This document shows positions 17,762 through 27,149 of a stretch of DNA of 64,000 nucleotides, one piece after another. Origin of the DNA: CAWFPR01 sp963817635 (lineage in GTDB: Bacteria; Acidobacteriota; Vicinamibacteria; Vicinamibacterales; 2-12-FULL-66-21); NCBI GenBank assembly GCA_963817635.1, contig CAWFPR010000026.1, positions 1 through 64,000 on the forward strand, written 5' to 3'. The translations under genes were made by a program, and so were the position numbers. Each line of letters starts with the position of its first letter. Within the stretch, counting starts at the first letter, position 1. The notes beneath the pieces are model-generated. The model was not told the DNA's origin, searched no databases, and was given only the letters and a program-made list of their open reading frames with translations.

Positions 17762-19969
17762 TGCCCGGGATGATACTCGCGCTCGGTGTGGCCCTTCAGC
17801 TGGTCGCGATAGAAATACACGTCGCGCAGGTTACCTTCCGCATAGCGGCTGGCCTGGTCGTCGAAATGGATCGCGCCGGCGTGGCCGCTCTCGCCGCCAG
17901 CCGAGACCGCCCGCGCGCGCACCCGCTCGCCGAATTCGACGACCGCCACGAAACTGTTGCCGCTCGTCCCGTACCACTTCTTCGTGTTCGGATAGGGACG
18001 CGCACCGAACGAGGCCAGCGAGCCCCACCGCGCCGACGTGAACGCCACGGGGATACTGGGGAGCTTGTCGTCGAACGGCTGAACGATGTCGCCGTTCACG
18101 CGCTGGAACCGGTTGATGTCCCCCCACGCGGTCCGCCACGTCCCGAAGTCCGCCGTCAGCCTGTCCGACGCCGCGGCAAGCGAGGCAAGGAGCTGCTCGG
18201 GCGTGGCCCGCGCCGGGACGTAGGAATCGGTGGACATGCCCGCCCGTCGCGCATCGGGGCCGACACGCCGCGCGATGTCTTCGCCGAAATACACGGCGAG
18301 CGACGTCGGAATCGATGAAGCGGACCACCGGGAATCCCAGTGGCGCAGTGCCTGAATCTGACCGGCGAGCTTCTCCTTCAGCGGATTCTGCGCTGGAGCG
18401 GCATCCCACGCCTTCACGAGCGGCGGAATCTGCTCGGCAAACGCCGGCAGGTAGCTGTCGTAGGCCGCCGCGAGCAGCGAGTCGAGCGTGAAGTCCTTCC
18501 GCCCCGGAAAGACCTTCAGCGCGTGCTTGCCGCGCTGGCTTTCCTCGAGGCCGCGGTCCACGTAGGCGGGATACTTCGTCCGGTCGAACGTATTCGCGCC
18601 AGCCGCCGACCACGGCCAGTTGTTGCTGTTGTAGAGCCAGCCGCTCGCCGGGTTGCGCAGGTTGGGCGTCTCGTCAACCGACATCAACGGCCCCCACTCG
18701 GTCGCCGGGTCGCTGCCGTCAACCGGCTTCGTCCAGTCGAACTTCGGGTTGCGCGTCGGGATGAAGTTCGAATGGAAATACGCGATGGTCCCATCCGCGT
18801 CGGCATAGATCGTGTTGTTCGACGAATTGGTGTGCAGGTCGAAAAACTTCCGGAACTCGGCGTAGTTCCTCGCCTTGGTGCGCCCGTAGGACTGCATCAG
18901 CGCGTGCATCGGATCGTTCATCAGCCGGACGCTGATCCACTTGCCGTCGGCCTCGCGCACGATCGGTCCGTGGTGCGTGCGGTAGATCGTGAACGCCTTC
19001 GTCTCCATCCCGCCGGCCGCCTTGTAGGGAACGACGATCGTGCTGGTCTGCACCGGACGCTCCTCGGCGCCGTACTTGTAGAACAACCCGCCGTCCTTCT
19101 TCACGATGGTCTCGGCGAACTCGTCGATGTTGTCCACGCCGCTCGACGTGTGCATCCAGCCCGCGCGATCGTTGAAGCCCTGGTAGATGAAGAACTGCCC
19201 CCAGGTCAGCGCGCCGTAGGCGTTCAGCCCTTCGTCGCTGACCATCTGCGCCTCGGCGCGGAAGAAGAAGGAGGTGTGCGGATTGATCAGCAGGAGGGAA
19301 TGGCCGGCGGACGTGTTCGAGGGCGCGATGGCCACGCCATTCGATCCCCGCGGCTCGGCATCGACGCCGATCGGCTCCTCTCGCCACTGCCCGGCAGCGG
19401 AGACAGCGGACGGCCCATTCGCCTTCCCGTAGAACGCTTCCAGTTGGCGCAGGTTGATCGTCTCGATGTCGCCGCCGATACTGCCCTCGCTGAACGAGAG
19501 CGCCATCCAGGGCTCGAAGCGGGCAATCGCGCGCGGCTTCACGTCCGGGTGCTTGTAGAGGTAGTAGTTGAGCCCGTCCGCGTACGCGTCCATCAGCGAC
19601 CTTGAGCCACGCCGGGCTCTTCGCGTACTGCGCCTTCAGGTCCGCCGGATCGATGAAGAGCTTCATCCGGAGGTCGCGGTAGATCTCCGCCTGCCCCTCG
19701 GCCTCGGCAAGCCGTCCAATCGAGTTGAGGTAGTTGGTTTCGACACGGTTGAAGTCGTCTTCGGCCTGCGCGTACATCACGCCGAACACCGCATCGGCAT
19801 CCGTCTTTCCGTACACGTGCGCGATGCCCCAGTCATCGCGAACGATCGTGACGTTCTGCGCCTGTTGCTCCCAGCGCGCCACATCCGGGCTGGTATGGCT
19901 GCGAAGCAGCCGGGCCGGCCGCGAAAACGAAGGCAAGAAGAAGGCAAGGAGGAGGAGAAGCTTTTTCAT
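17758..19969 (-). CDS. Penicillin acylase family N-terminal nucleophile hydrolase (one frameshift)
   Basis: Ntn-hydrolase of the penicillin/aculeacin/AHL acylase family, exported and self-cleaving. From the ATG at 19969 there is a signal peptide (MKKLLLLLAFFLPSFS), then the alpha-chain start VTIVRDDWGIAHVYG. The beta-chain nucleophile is the Ser of EPRGSNGVAIAPSNT, with cleavage expected before it. Later conserved parts include INPHT and YADADGTIAYFHSN. The frame shifts near 19600: PAWLK continues as SLMDAYADGLNYYL. Corrected length is about 735 residues. Substrate (beta-lactam, N-acyl-homoserine lactone or other amide) is not decidable. It is the first gene of the unit with the LuxR-type regulator and DUF4199 protein. 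Confidence 0.85.
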
Positions 19970-20039
19970 GACGGATGATGATCGCACCAGCCGTCAGGGA
20001 CTGCAACGGCCGCTTCCCCGCGGCGACGGCGATGCGGCG

Positions 20040-20565
20040 CTACCTGCTCGCCAGCAGGATTGCGATGGCGCAGGCAGCCAGCCCGAGCAGCACGAGTGCG
20101 GCGATGAGGGTCCGCCGACGACGCTGCTCGGCCATCCTGAGCTCGGCAATGTTCGCCCAGAGCGCCTTCTGGAGGTGGGCCGAGGCGGACCCATCGGCCA
20201 GGGACGCAACCGAACGCCCGCCCGCCTCACGAGCCTCCACGGGCGCGATGAACCGGTAGCCCCGCTTCGGGACCGTCACGATGTACAGGGGTCGATCGGC
20301 GGAATCGCGCAGTACGTCCCGAATCTGGCGGACGCAGAAGTTGACCGCTTGATCGAAGTCCACGAACGTCCCGGCCGGCCACAGCTCGGCGCGGATCTCG
20401 TCGCGGGTCACCAGCGTGCCGGCCCGACTGGCCAGCAGTATCAGCAGCTTGAAGGGTTGCGGCTGCAGCTTGACCGATCGCCTGTTCCGGCGCAGCTCGC
20501 CCGCCGTCACGTCGAGCTCGAATTCGCCGAAACAGAGAGGTACCGGATCCAGGTTCGGTGTTCAT
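20040..20565 (-). CDS. OmpR/CadC-type winged-helix regulator with C-terminal membrane helix (N-terminal frameshift)
   Basis: A DNA-binding winged-helix domain (Trans_reg_C) covers the N-terminal ~100 residues: FELDVTAGELRRNRRSVKLQ, PQPFKLLILLASRAGTLVTR, AVNFCVRQIRDVLRD, then VPKRGYRF. A single membrane helix (TLIAALVLLGLAACAIAILL) ends the protein. The ATG at 20565 (MNTEPGSGTS) is in a different frame from the domain start LCFGEFELDV; an indel near 20533-20545 joins them. Otherwise translation would begin at a GTG at 20510 and lose the first strand. Acidobacterial relatives usually continue into a WD40/TPR sensor after the helix, and here that part is absent, so this is a short form. Adjacent to, but not overlapping, the acylase gene. 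Confidence 0.72.
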
Positions 20566-20761
20566 CGGGTCGATCGAAGGCAGGGCGTCACAGGAGAGCC
20601 TATCATGCCGCGCGCGGCGCGGCCCATCGACGGCCAGAATTGACTGACGGACCGTGAGTTACGTCCTCATGAAATGCTCTGCGGCCGCAAATGGCTCGCT
20701 CGTGGCGCCTGACCGGAACACCGGCTATCTTCCGCCCAGCCAAGGGAGGGATGGGGAGGAC

Positions 20762-21409
20762 ATGATGGACTGGCCAGGCGTCGATGAAACACGGGTCCCG
20801 CCCGCACATTCTGGTGCTGGCGGGCCGGCACTGTCCGACTTCGATCTCGCGACTGCCGTGCGCAGCGACGCGTGCGTGCTGTTCACAGGAAGAAAAGACA
20901 CCGCCGAGTCGGCGGCGTACCTGATTCACAGCCTCAGCGGCTGGCGGCGCGGCCCCTTCACCGTTGTCGATTGCGGATGGCCCGAGTCGGTGGTGGAGTC
21001 GCTCCTGTTCGGCCCGGCCGCGGAAAGCGAGCCGCCGACCCCGGCGGAACCGTACCCGAGGATGGCGCAGGCCGGCACAATCCTCCTCCAGGACGTCGGC
21101 CGGCTCGGCTCCGCGATGCAGTCGAAGCTCGCCGACCTTCCGCTGCGCTCGAGAGGACCCGGGCGGCCGGGGCAATCGCGACGCCGGCTGATGGCTTCGA
21201 CCTGCGAACCGCTTCTGCCCAGGGTGCTGGACGGCACCTTCGACGACCGGCTGTTCTATCGCCTGAACGTCATCCAGGTGCTGGTTCCCGAAAGAAGGGC
21301 CGACAACGTCTCCGCGGCTCCAGGGGTCGGTTCAGGGAAGCACGGCGCCCCTGGATCGGGACAGCACCACGAAGTGGCTTCTGACGAGAGCCTCTGCAAC
21401 GGTCGGTAG
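20762..21409 (+). CDS. Degenerate sigma-54 interaction (AAA) domain protein, catalytically dead
   Basis: About 215 residues from ATG 20762, which has a strong GGGGAGGA 4 bases upstream. The order of segments follows the AAA domain of bEBPs, but the key residues are gone. The Walker A GESGTGKE is replaced by TGRKDTAES. The segment FTVVDCGWPESVVESLLFG matches FIAVNCGALPTELLETEMFG-type sequence. The GAFTGA loop is absent. AQAGTILLQDVGRLG stands for the Walker B region, and DGTFDDRLFYRLNVIQVLVP for sensor II. There is no HTH. It cannot be a normal sigma-54 activator and might act as a protein-binding or antagonist module. Not in an evident operon; it precedes the PEP-CTERM gene by 584 bases. Confidence 0.6.
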   Translation: MMDWPGVDETRVPPAHSGAGGPALSDFDLATAVRSDACVLFTGRKDTAESAAYLIHSLSGWRRGPFTVVDCGWPESVVESLLFGPAAESEPPTPAEPYPRMAQAGTILLQDVGRLGSAMQSKLADLPLRSRGPGRPGQSRRRLMASTCEPLLPRVLDGTFDDRLFYRLNVIQVLVPERRADNVSAAPGVGSGKHGAPGSGQHHEVASDESLCNGR

Positions 21410-21993
21410 ATCGATGCTGAGAGGCCGTTGGCGTGGGCGGGCGCACTTCGTTCGCAGCGGAGATACGGCCAGGAAGACGAACACGGCCAGGCCGCGACCG
21501 CGAGGAGCCAGAGCCCCCTCGCGCTGAAGTGAGAAGCGGCCACCACATTCCGAACGACTGACCCGAGACGAGGCGGGCGTCGTGACCCGACCTCTGCGCG
21601 CCTGCGATGGAGGCCGGCCAGATCGGACGCGGCGTTTCAACGCCTGGACGATTGTTTCACGCGCGTTTCTCAACGTCTCGAGTGCCGGGCAGAGCAGAAT
21701 CGCGATGCGACCGGTACCCACCTTGCTGTCACTCCGTAACCGGACAACGTTGTCGCACCGAGGGGCCCGTCGGCGAAACGACGTCTCTTTGGCTGACCAG
21801 CCGACGAAAAAGACCATGGCCTGTATGCCATCGGCCTGTTGGGGAGTTCCACTGACTGGAACCTCAACGTCATGGCGCCTTGCGGATGCTGCGGCTCGTT
21901 GTTCGAACTGTCAACAGGATAGATGGTCGATGGATGATCTGTCACCTCCGCGAAGAAGAGGCGATCAACCCTGAGCAGAAGTAGGAGCCTGGT
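21410..21993. other. Intergenic region, no gene recognised
   Basis: 584 bases between the degenerate AAA gene and the PEP-CTERM gene. Open frames exist on both strands but none has a recognisable domain, a good start or codon pattern. GC falls in the second half toward the PEP-CTERM gene. No clear -24/-12 element was found. Presumably it contains the promoter of the surface protein. Confidence 0.5.
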
Positions 21994-22764
21994 ATGAATA
22001 GAGTCGTGATGGGAATCGTCGTTTCTGCGCTCGGTTGCTGTATGGCCTCACCTGCATTGGGTGCGACCATGACTCTGTATTCTGTTGCCGACGCGGAAAT
22101 AACCGGCAGATCGACAGGAAATTACGTCAACACGCACAACTGGGGAAGCCTCGAGTACCTCGTCGGCAATGTGAACAAGACCGGGGGGCCGACCTCGACT
22201 GAATTCCCGAACTTCGGCGACTCCCGCGGATTGTTCGAATTCGACCTGTCCGCCATTCCGGCCGGCGCCGTCATCGACAGTGCCATCGTCTCCCTGTACG
22301 TTGGCTTCAACGCGTTCTCACCCATCACGTCGCGGCTGACTTCCGTCTCGGTGTATCAGGTCACCTCCGATTGGACGGAGTCGGGCGTGACCTACGACAC
22401 CCGTCCAAGCTGGAATACGACGGCTGCCGGGAACATGCCGATTCCGGCCCCGACTGGGACGATTGTGAAAGTCCCCTACAACGGGTACATCAGCAGTCAG
22501 ATAACCAGTCTCGTACAGGGTTGGGTTGACGGCTCTATCGCGAACAACGGGCTCATTACGTCCGACACCTATACAACAGCCGGCTTGCTACGCATTTACG
22601 CGCACGAGGCCGGCGGCGACGGCACCGGGACCGACCCACGGCTCACGATTCAATACACTGTGCCCGACCCGCCTGTCGTGGCTCCGGAGCCGACGTCGCT
22701 GGCGATGCTGGGACTGGGACTCGTGGGACTGGCAGTGCGCAGACGGTGGAACAAGACCGCGTAG
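21994..22764 (+). CDS. PEP-CTERM sorting protein with DNRLRE domain
   Basis: Secreted surface protein of 256 residues. The signal peptide (MNRVVMGIVVSALGCCMASPALGA) is followed by a DNRLRE-type beta-sandwich. Landmarks are FEFDLSAIPAGAVIDSAIVSLYV, a conserved SDWTESGVTYDTRPSW, and a C-terminal RLTIQY strand. It ends with a PEP-CTERM tail: VAPEPTS, a hydrophobic helix and the basic RRRWNKTA. Such proteins are exported, cut and attached by an exosortase, none of which lies in this window. AGGAG precedes the ATG by 6 bases. Base composition is visibly less GC-rich than the neighbours, which fits a fast-evolving or transferred surface gene. It is single, with no flanking polysaccharide genes. Confidence 0.92.
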   Translation: MNRVVMGIVVSALGCCMASPALGATMTLYSVADAEITGRSTGNYVNTHNWGSLEYLVGNVNKTGGPTSTEFPNFGDSRGLFEFDLSAIPAGAVIDSAIVSLYVGFNAFSPITSRLTSVSVYQVTSDWTESGVTYDTRPSWNTTAAGNMPIPAPTGTIVKVPYNGYISSQITSLVQGWVDGSIANNGLITSDTYTTAGLLRIYAHEAGGDGTGTDPRLTIQYTVPDPPVVAPEPTSLAMLGLGLVGLAVRRRWNKTA

Positions 22765-22895
22765 TTCAAGGAGATTTGGCGGTGCGGCGCGACGCGAATC
22801 GGCACACCTCGTTCGCGCGAGCGGCACCGGTCGACCAGGCAGTGGCTGGATTCCGTGGCGCCAGACGGTCGCGGCGTCCAGCCACAATACCGTTC

Positions 22896-22921
22896 CCGGG
22901 TTCGGGCTCGCCCGAACCCGG
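22896..22921. terminator. Bidirectional hairpin between convergent PEP-CTERM and permease genes
   Basis: A perfect 12-bp inverted repeat (CCGGGTTCGGGC / GCCCGAACCCGG) with a 2-nt loop. It lies about 130 bases after the PEP-CTERM stop and 110 bases beyond the permease stop. Very stable stem, no U-tract. Confidence 0.55.
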
Positions 22922-22959
22922 TCGTCGCTGGCAGCTCCTGTCGCCTCAGCGCGAATGGC

Positions 22960-22992
22960 GAATGGATGACTTACGGCAGAATGGATGACTTA
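22960..22992 (+). repeat. 14-bp direct repeat GAATGGATGACTTA
   Basis: Two exact copies, starting at 22960 and 22979, in the gap between the hairpin and the permease stop. A partial third copy (GCGAATGG) precedes them. Function unknown. Confidence 0.7.
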
Positions 22993-23031
22993 AGACATCC
23001 GTGGCGCCGATTTCTACCGACGGAGGTGTAA

Positions 23032-25484
23032 TCACTCCGCGCGCAGCGCCTGGATGACGTCGATCCGCGAGGCGCGTGCGGCCGGCATGAGCGACGCCAG
23101 TGATGGCGGCGGCGACGAGCACGGCGGCGGCGGCGACGGCCGGAAGTGCGCCGGGGATCCGCAGGCCAGGGATGTAGCCGCCGGCCACGCGTGTCAGCAG
23201 CAGACCACCTGCTACGCCGGTGACGATCCCGAGCGCGGCGATGACCGCGCCTTCGCCGAGCACCCGCGTCAGGAGGTGCCGCGGCGCCGAGCCGATCGCG
23301 AGGCGGATCCCGAACTCGCGCGTCCTCGCGCTGACCGAAAAAGCCAGCACGCCGGCAGACGCCGACGACCGCGATCGTGAGCGCGACGAGCGCGAAGCCG
23401 CCGAACACCAGCGCGTTCAGCCGTTCCGGCGCGAGCACTTCGGCGCGGATGTCGTCGAGCGTCGCGGCCTGTTCGACCGGCTGGTCGGCCGAGAGCTCCC
23501 GGATGATGCGGGTGATCGACGGCACGAGCGCATACGGATCGGTTCGCGCGTGGACGAACAGCCGGCCGCCTCCGATCTCCTGGTCGAACGGATGGTAGAT
23601 CGTCAGCGCCGGCCCCGGCACGATGTTCTCGTCGTCCACGTCGGCGGCGACTCCGATAATCCGCCGCGCGCCCGTGCTGACGTCGATGAACTTCATGACC
23701 GGGTCGGTCCACATCAGCCGGCGGTTGACGACGTTGCGGGTGCCGAACATCCGCTGCGCGACGCTCTGGCTCACGATCACCACCGGCTCGCCTCCCGCGC
23801 GATCGGCATCGCTGAAGTCGCGGCCCTCGACGATCGGCACGCCCAGCGCGGCGAAGAAGCCGGGCGACACGGTGCGGAACCGCGCGCGCGGATCCTCTTC
23901 GCCGTTCGCCTTCGCGTAGCCTTCGACCGTGAACTGGAATCCCGGGCCGAAGCCGCCCGCCTCGCGCCACGGCACCAGTGTCCCGACCGCGACCCGCTCC
24001 ACTCCGGGCAGCGCCGAAATGCGCCGCATCACCTCCTTGTAGAACCCGATGACCTGCGCCGACGCGCGTCCCTGCGACATCACGGGCACCTGGAGCGCCA
24101 GCACGTTGTGCGTGTTGAATCCGGTCGGCGTCGCCTGGAGCGCCATCAACGTCGTCAGCAGCATGCCGGCTCCGGCCAGCAGCACGAACGACGCGGCGAT
24201 CTGGGTGATCGCAAAGAGACGCAGGCGCCGGTTCGTGCCCGGGGTGATCCGCACGCTGCCGCTGGACACCGCGAGTCCGGCCGCCGAGTCGGCCGACGGC
24301 AGGCGCGGGACGAACGCCAGCAGGACCGCGGCGACGAGCGCGAGCGTCACGCCGACCCAGAGCAGCGTGGCATCCACGGTGACGTCGAGCGCTCGTACCG
24401 AGAAGCGTGCGGCGTATCGCGCCAGTACCGCCACCATCGGCCGCGCCAGCAGGACGCCGAGCGCCGCTCCGGCGCCGCACAGCAACAGGCTCTCGGCAAG
24501 CAGCGTCCGCCGCAGCGCGCCGCGGGTCGCCCCGAGCGCGGCGCGGATGGCCAGCTCTCCTTCGCGGCGAACCGAACGCGCCAGAATGAGGTTGGCGACG
24601 TTCGAGCACGCGATGACGAACACCAGCGCGGACGCCGCGAGGAGCACGAGCAGGACCGTCCGCGCAGACGACGTGATCTGGTCGCGCAGAAGGACCGCGT
24701 CGATCCGGAAGTCGGCGTTGGCCGGGTACGCCTCGGCGTGTTCCTTCATCATCGCGCCGTGGATCGCGCGCAGCTCGGCGCGCGCCGCGTCGAGATCCGC
24801 GCCTGGCGCGAGACGGCCGAACACCTCCGTCATCCGGTGCACGCGGCCTGTGACCATCGTGGCCGACAGGTGATGGGGACTCGTCACGACGTTGGCGATG
24901 ATCTCGGTCGCCTGCGGATAAGGGACCGACGGCTCCAGGACCCCGACGATGGTCGCCACGCGGTCGCCGAGCTTCACGACCTTGCCGATGACGCCGGGAT
25001 CGCTCCCGAGCGTTGTCGTCCAGAAGCGATGCGTCAGCACGACCGCACCGGCCGCGTTCGGCCCGTCGTCTGTGGCATCGATCAGCCGGCCGAGGACCGG
25101 CCGCAGGCCCATCACGTCGAAGTAGGAGCCGCCGACGACGCCGGCGCTCACGATGCGCGGCTCGCCGAGGCCGATCATCGTGAAGCTGATCGTCGAGAAA
25201 TCGCCGAGCTGGTTGAGCGTGGTCAGCCGCGCGCGGAGGTCGTCGATCTCCGGGACCGAGAAATTCGCGTTCTCGGCCCCGAGGCCAGGCGCGCTCTGGC
25301 GGATGTAGACCAGGCGGTTCTCGTCGCGATTGGCGAGCGGCCGCAGCAGCACGCCGCGGACCAGGCTGAAGATGGCGGCGTTCGCGCCGATGCCGAGGGC
25401 CAGCGTGACGACAATCGTCAGGGTGAGCCCCCGGGCCCCGAGGAGCGAGCGAAAGGCAAAGCGGAGATCTGTCAGAAAGCCCAT
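23032..25484 (-). CDS. ADOP-type ABC transporter permease 1 (FtsX/MacB duplicated, two frameshifts)
   Basis: Large permease with two FtsX units and periplasmic MacB-like domains, of the acidobacterial duplicated orphan permease type. The N-terminus DLRFAFRSLLGARGLTLTIV is followed by LGIGANAAIFSLVRGVLLRPL. The first FtsX core is VFVIACSNVANLILARSVRR, then REGELAIRAALGATRG. The second FtsX core begins GVLAFSVSARTREFGIRLAIGS. The frame shifts near 23345 and again near 23100; the true C-terminus is SLMPAARASRIDVIQALRAE with stop at 23032. Corrected length is about 817 residues. No ATP-binding gene is adjacent, as is usual for this type. Substrate unknown. It is a close paralogue of permease 3 (56155-58793) but lacks that gene's N-terminal prefix domain. 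Confidence 0.85.
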
Positions 25485-25524
25485 ATCCGTCCTGTTACGC
25501 GTCTGAAGCCCGATCCTTGTTCCT

Positions 25525-25568
25525 TGAGCCCTGAGCCCTGAGCCCTGAGCCCTGGAGCCCTGGAGCCC
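25525..25568 (+). repeat. 7-8 bp tandem repeat (TGAGCCC)n
   Basis: Four TGAGCCC units followed by two TGGAGCCC units, ending at the stop codon of the DGPF gene. Non-coding spacer repeat. Confidence 0.75.
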
Positions 25569-25995
25569 CTACTTCCGTTTCGCCATTTCAGCGCGCTGGC
25601 GCGCTTCCTGCTCGCGTAGCTCTGGCGTAAAGCCCTCGCCGAGTTCGTCAGCCGAGAAGATCTGCCGGATTTCGATTTCGCTGTCGCCCTTGTGCGGATT
25701 CGGACATCGCTTGACCCACTCGAGCGCCTCGTCCATCGACTTGACGTCCCAGATCCAGAAGCCGGCAATCAGCTCCTTGGTTTCGGTGAACGGGCCGTCG
25801 TAGACCGTCCTCGAACTGCCGGAGAATCGGACGCGTTTGCCCTGCGAAGCTGGGATGAAGCCCCTCGCCGGCCAGCATGACGCCGGCCTTCACCAGCTCT
25901 TCGTTGAACTTCCCCATTTCAGTCAGGATCCGCTCGTCGGGGAGCACGCCCGACTCGGATTCCTTGCTGGCCTTGACGATCACCATTACTTTCAT
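25569..25995 (-). CDS. DGPF/YCII-related protein 1 (one frameshift)
   Basis: Small cytoplasmic protein of the YCII/DGPF family, which commonly accompanies ECF sigma factors of group ECF42. From the ATG at 25995 (GGAGGAG 8 bases upstream) it reads MKVMVIVKASKESESGVLP...VMLAGEGLHPS. An extra T near 25845-25852 then breaks the frame. The continuation is QGKRVRFSGSSRTVYDGPFT, ETKELIAGFWIWDVKSMDEA and EWVKRCPNP, with the stop at 25569. The DGPF signature is intact in VYDGPFTETKE. About 141 residues when corrected. Its biochemical role is unknown. It belongs with the ECF42 gene at 27150 and the second DGPF gene at 28570. Confidence 0.85.
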
Positions 25996-26209
25996 TGCGC
26001 TGTCTCCTCCAGAATTGTGTGTCTCACTCACTGGTCGAACAGGGAGCGCCGAAATCGACAGGGTCGGCAACGATATCAGAAGTCGCGCCGGCGGCGGAAC
26101 ACGCCACCTCGACCGTTCCCTTGGCCCCGTGGACCGCGCAGACGCCCTGGAGAATTCGGGATTCACAACAGCCGACCGGACACACCGCCAAAACGTTTAC
26201 ACTTGATCG

Positions 26210-26455
26210 ATGATTTGGATCTTCCGTCGCGACGACGAGGTCACGCGGCTCGAAACAACGTTCGACAACGAGGCCAGCGAATTCGTGTTGCGGGTAATCT
26301 GGGCGCACAGGCCCGAAGAGGTAGAGCGCTTTTCCACGGAGGCCGACTTCGACGCGCGGATTCAGGTACTCGAGCGGAAGCTGGCCAGGGACCAGTGGAT
26401 TCAGTCTGGTCCGCCGATACTGATGTCGGAAGGGTGGCGCGGCCCGTCGAGGTAG
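26210..26455 (+). CDS. Small hypothetical protein
   Basis: An 81-residue acidic/basic mixed protein starting MIWIFRRDDEVTRLETTFDN and ending near GPPILMSEGWRG. No domain is recognised and there is no signal peptide or membrane helix. It looks like a real gene because its composition is protein-like (alternating hydrophobic strands, one amphipathic helix RIQVLERKLA) and the shadow frames here are not. No clear Shine-Dalgarno is visible. Divergent from the DGPF gene, so it may be leaderless or share its promoter region. Confidence 0.55.
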   Translation: MIWIFRRDDEVTRLETTFDNEASEFVLRVIWAHRPEEVERFSTEADFDARIQVLERKLARDQWIQSGPPILMSEGWRGPSR

Positions 26456-26464
26456 GCCGCGCCG

Positions 26465-26900
26465 TCATCGCCGGACACCCTCGACTAGGCCGCGGCACGC
26501 GTGAGCCCTGCGGCTGGCCGCATCGCGACGCTCGGCGGCGCTCTGCGACCGGCGGTGGGCCACCCCAGCGCACGCCAGCCCCACGCAAGCTGGAAAGAGC
26601 GCCGGCGCCACCGCGCCGCCGATAAGGGTGACCGCGGTCGCGCCAATCATGACAGATCACCAGCCCGGCGGCGGCAAGCGGCGTCAGCCCGGTGCGAATC
26701 CGCAGCGCGCCCGGCAGGATCAGCCCGAGGGCGCCCGCGACCTCGACCACGCCGATGAACCGGAGGAACCCACCCGGCAGCGCGACCGGAAGGGTCATGG
26801 CCTCGATCGGCAGCACCAGCTTCATCACGCCCGCAAACAGAAACAGCGCCGCCAGCAGACCCTGCACCACCCACAGCATCACGTTCGTCCGTTTCGTCAT
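26465..26900 (-). CDS. DoxX family membrane protein (one frameshift)
   Basis: Four-helix inner-membrane protein of the DoxX family. The ATG at 26900 has GGAGGGCGG upstream. Helix 1 is VMLWVVQGLLAALFLFAGVMKL; the helix 2 region is GFLRFIGVVEVAGALGLILPG and helix 3 is LTPLAAAGLVI. Helix 4 lies in another frame, MIGATAVTLIGGAVAPALFP, after an indel near 26650, and the protein then stops at 26465. About 145 residues. The function of most DoxX proteins is not settled; some act with thioredoxin-type or sulfur enzymes. DoxX genes often neighbour DGPF/ECF42 modules, as here. Confidence 0.75.
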
Positions 26901-26970
26901 ATCCGCCCTCCGACGGATGGTCGAACGGCGCGGGCCAGGATCGACATGCCTCCAGCCCGACCCGGTTGAC

Positions 26971-27083
26971 TGTGAAGCCGACAGCGGCTGCCGCCGGTGA
27001 CGAGCCCCGCTGCCAACGTCGGCACCGGCCCACCCTCCGTGCCTCCGTCTCTTCGTTTCTCCCTGTGAAGCCGACAGCGGCTG
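26971..27083 (+). repeat. Paired 20-bp hairpin repeats
   Basis: TGTGAAGCCGACAGCGGCTG occurs exactly at 26971-26990 and 27064-27083. Each copy contains a small hairpin (AGCCG-ACAG-CGGCT). They lie between the divergent DoxX and sigma-factor genes, a REP-like doublet in a promoter-bearing spacer. Confidence 0.7.
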
Positions 27084-27149
27084 TCATGTGGCAGCCCCGT
27101 TGCCCAGCTTGCTTGCGCCGGCGTCCTGAAGATGGTGTGATCGGTCGCC

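Noticed and set aside
21332..21945. Minus-strand genes between the AAA protein and the PEP-CTERM gene
   Set aside because: The open frames have no domains, no good ribosome sites and overlap each other; left as intergenic.
23220..25541. Plus-strand open frame of 773 codons opposite permease 1
   Set aside because: Arg/Asp-rich antisense shadow; the minus strand carries clear FtsX motifs.
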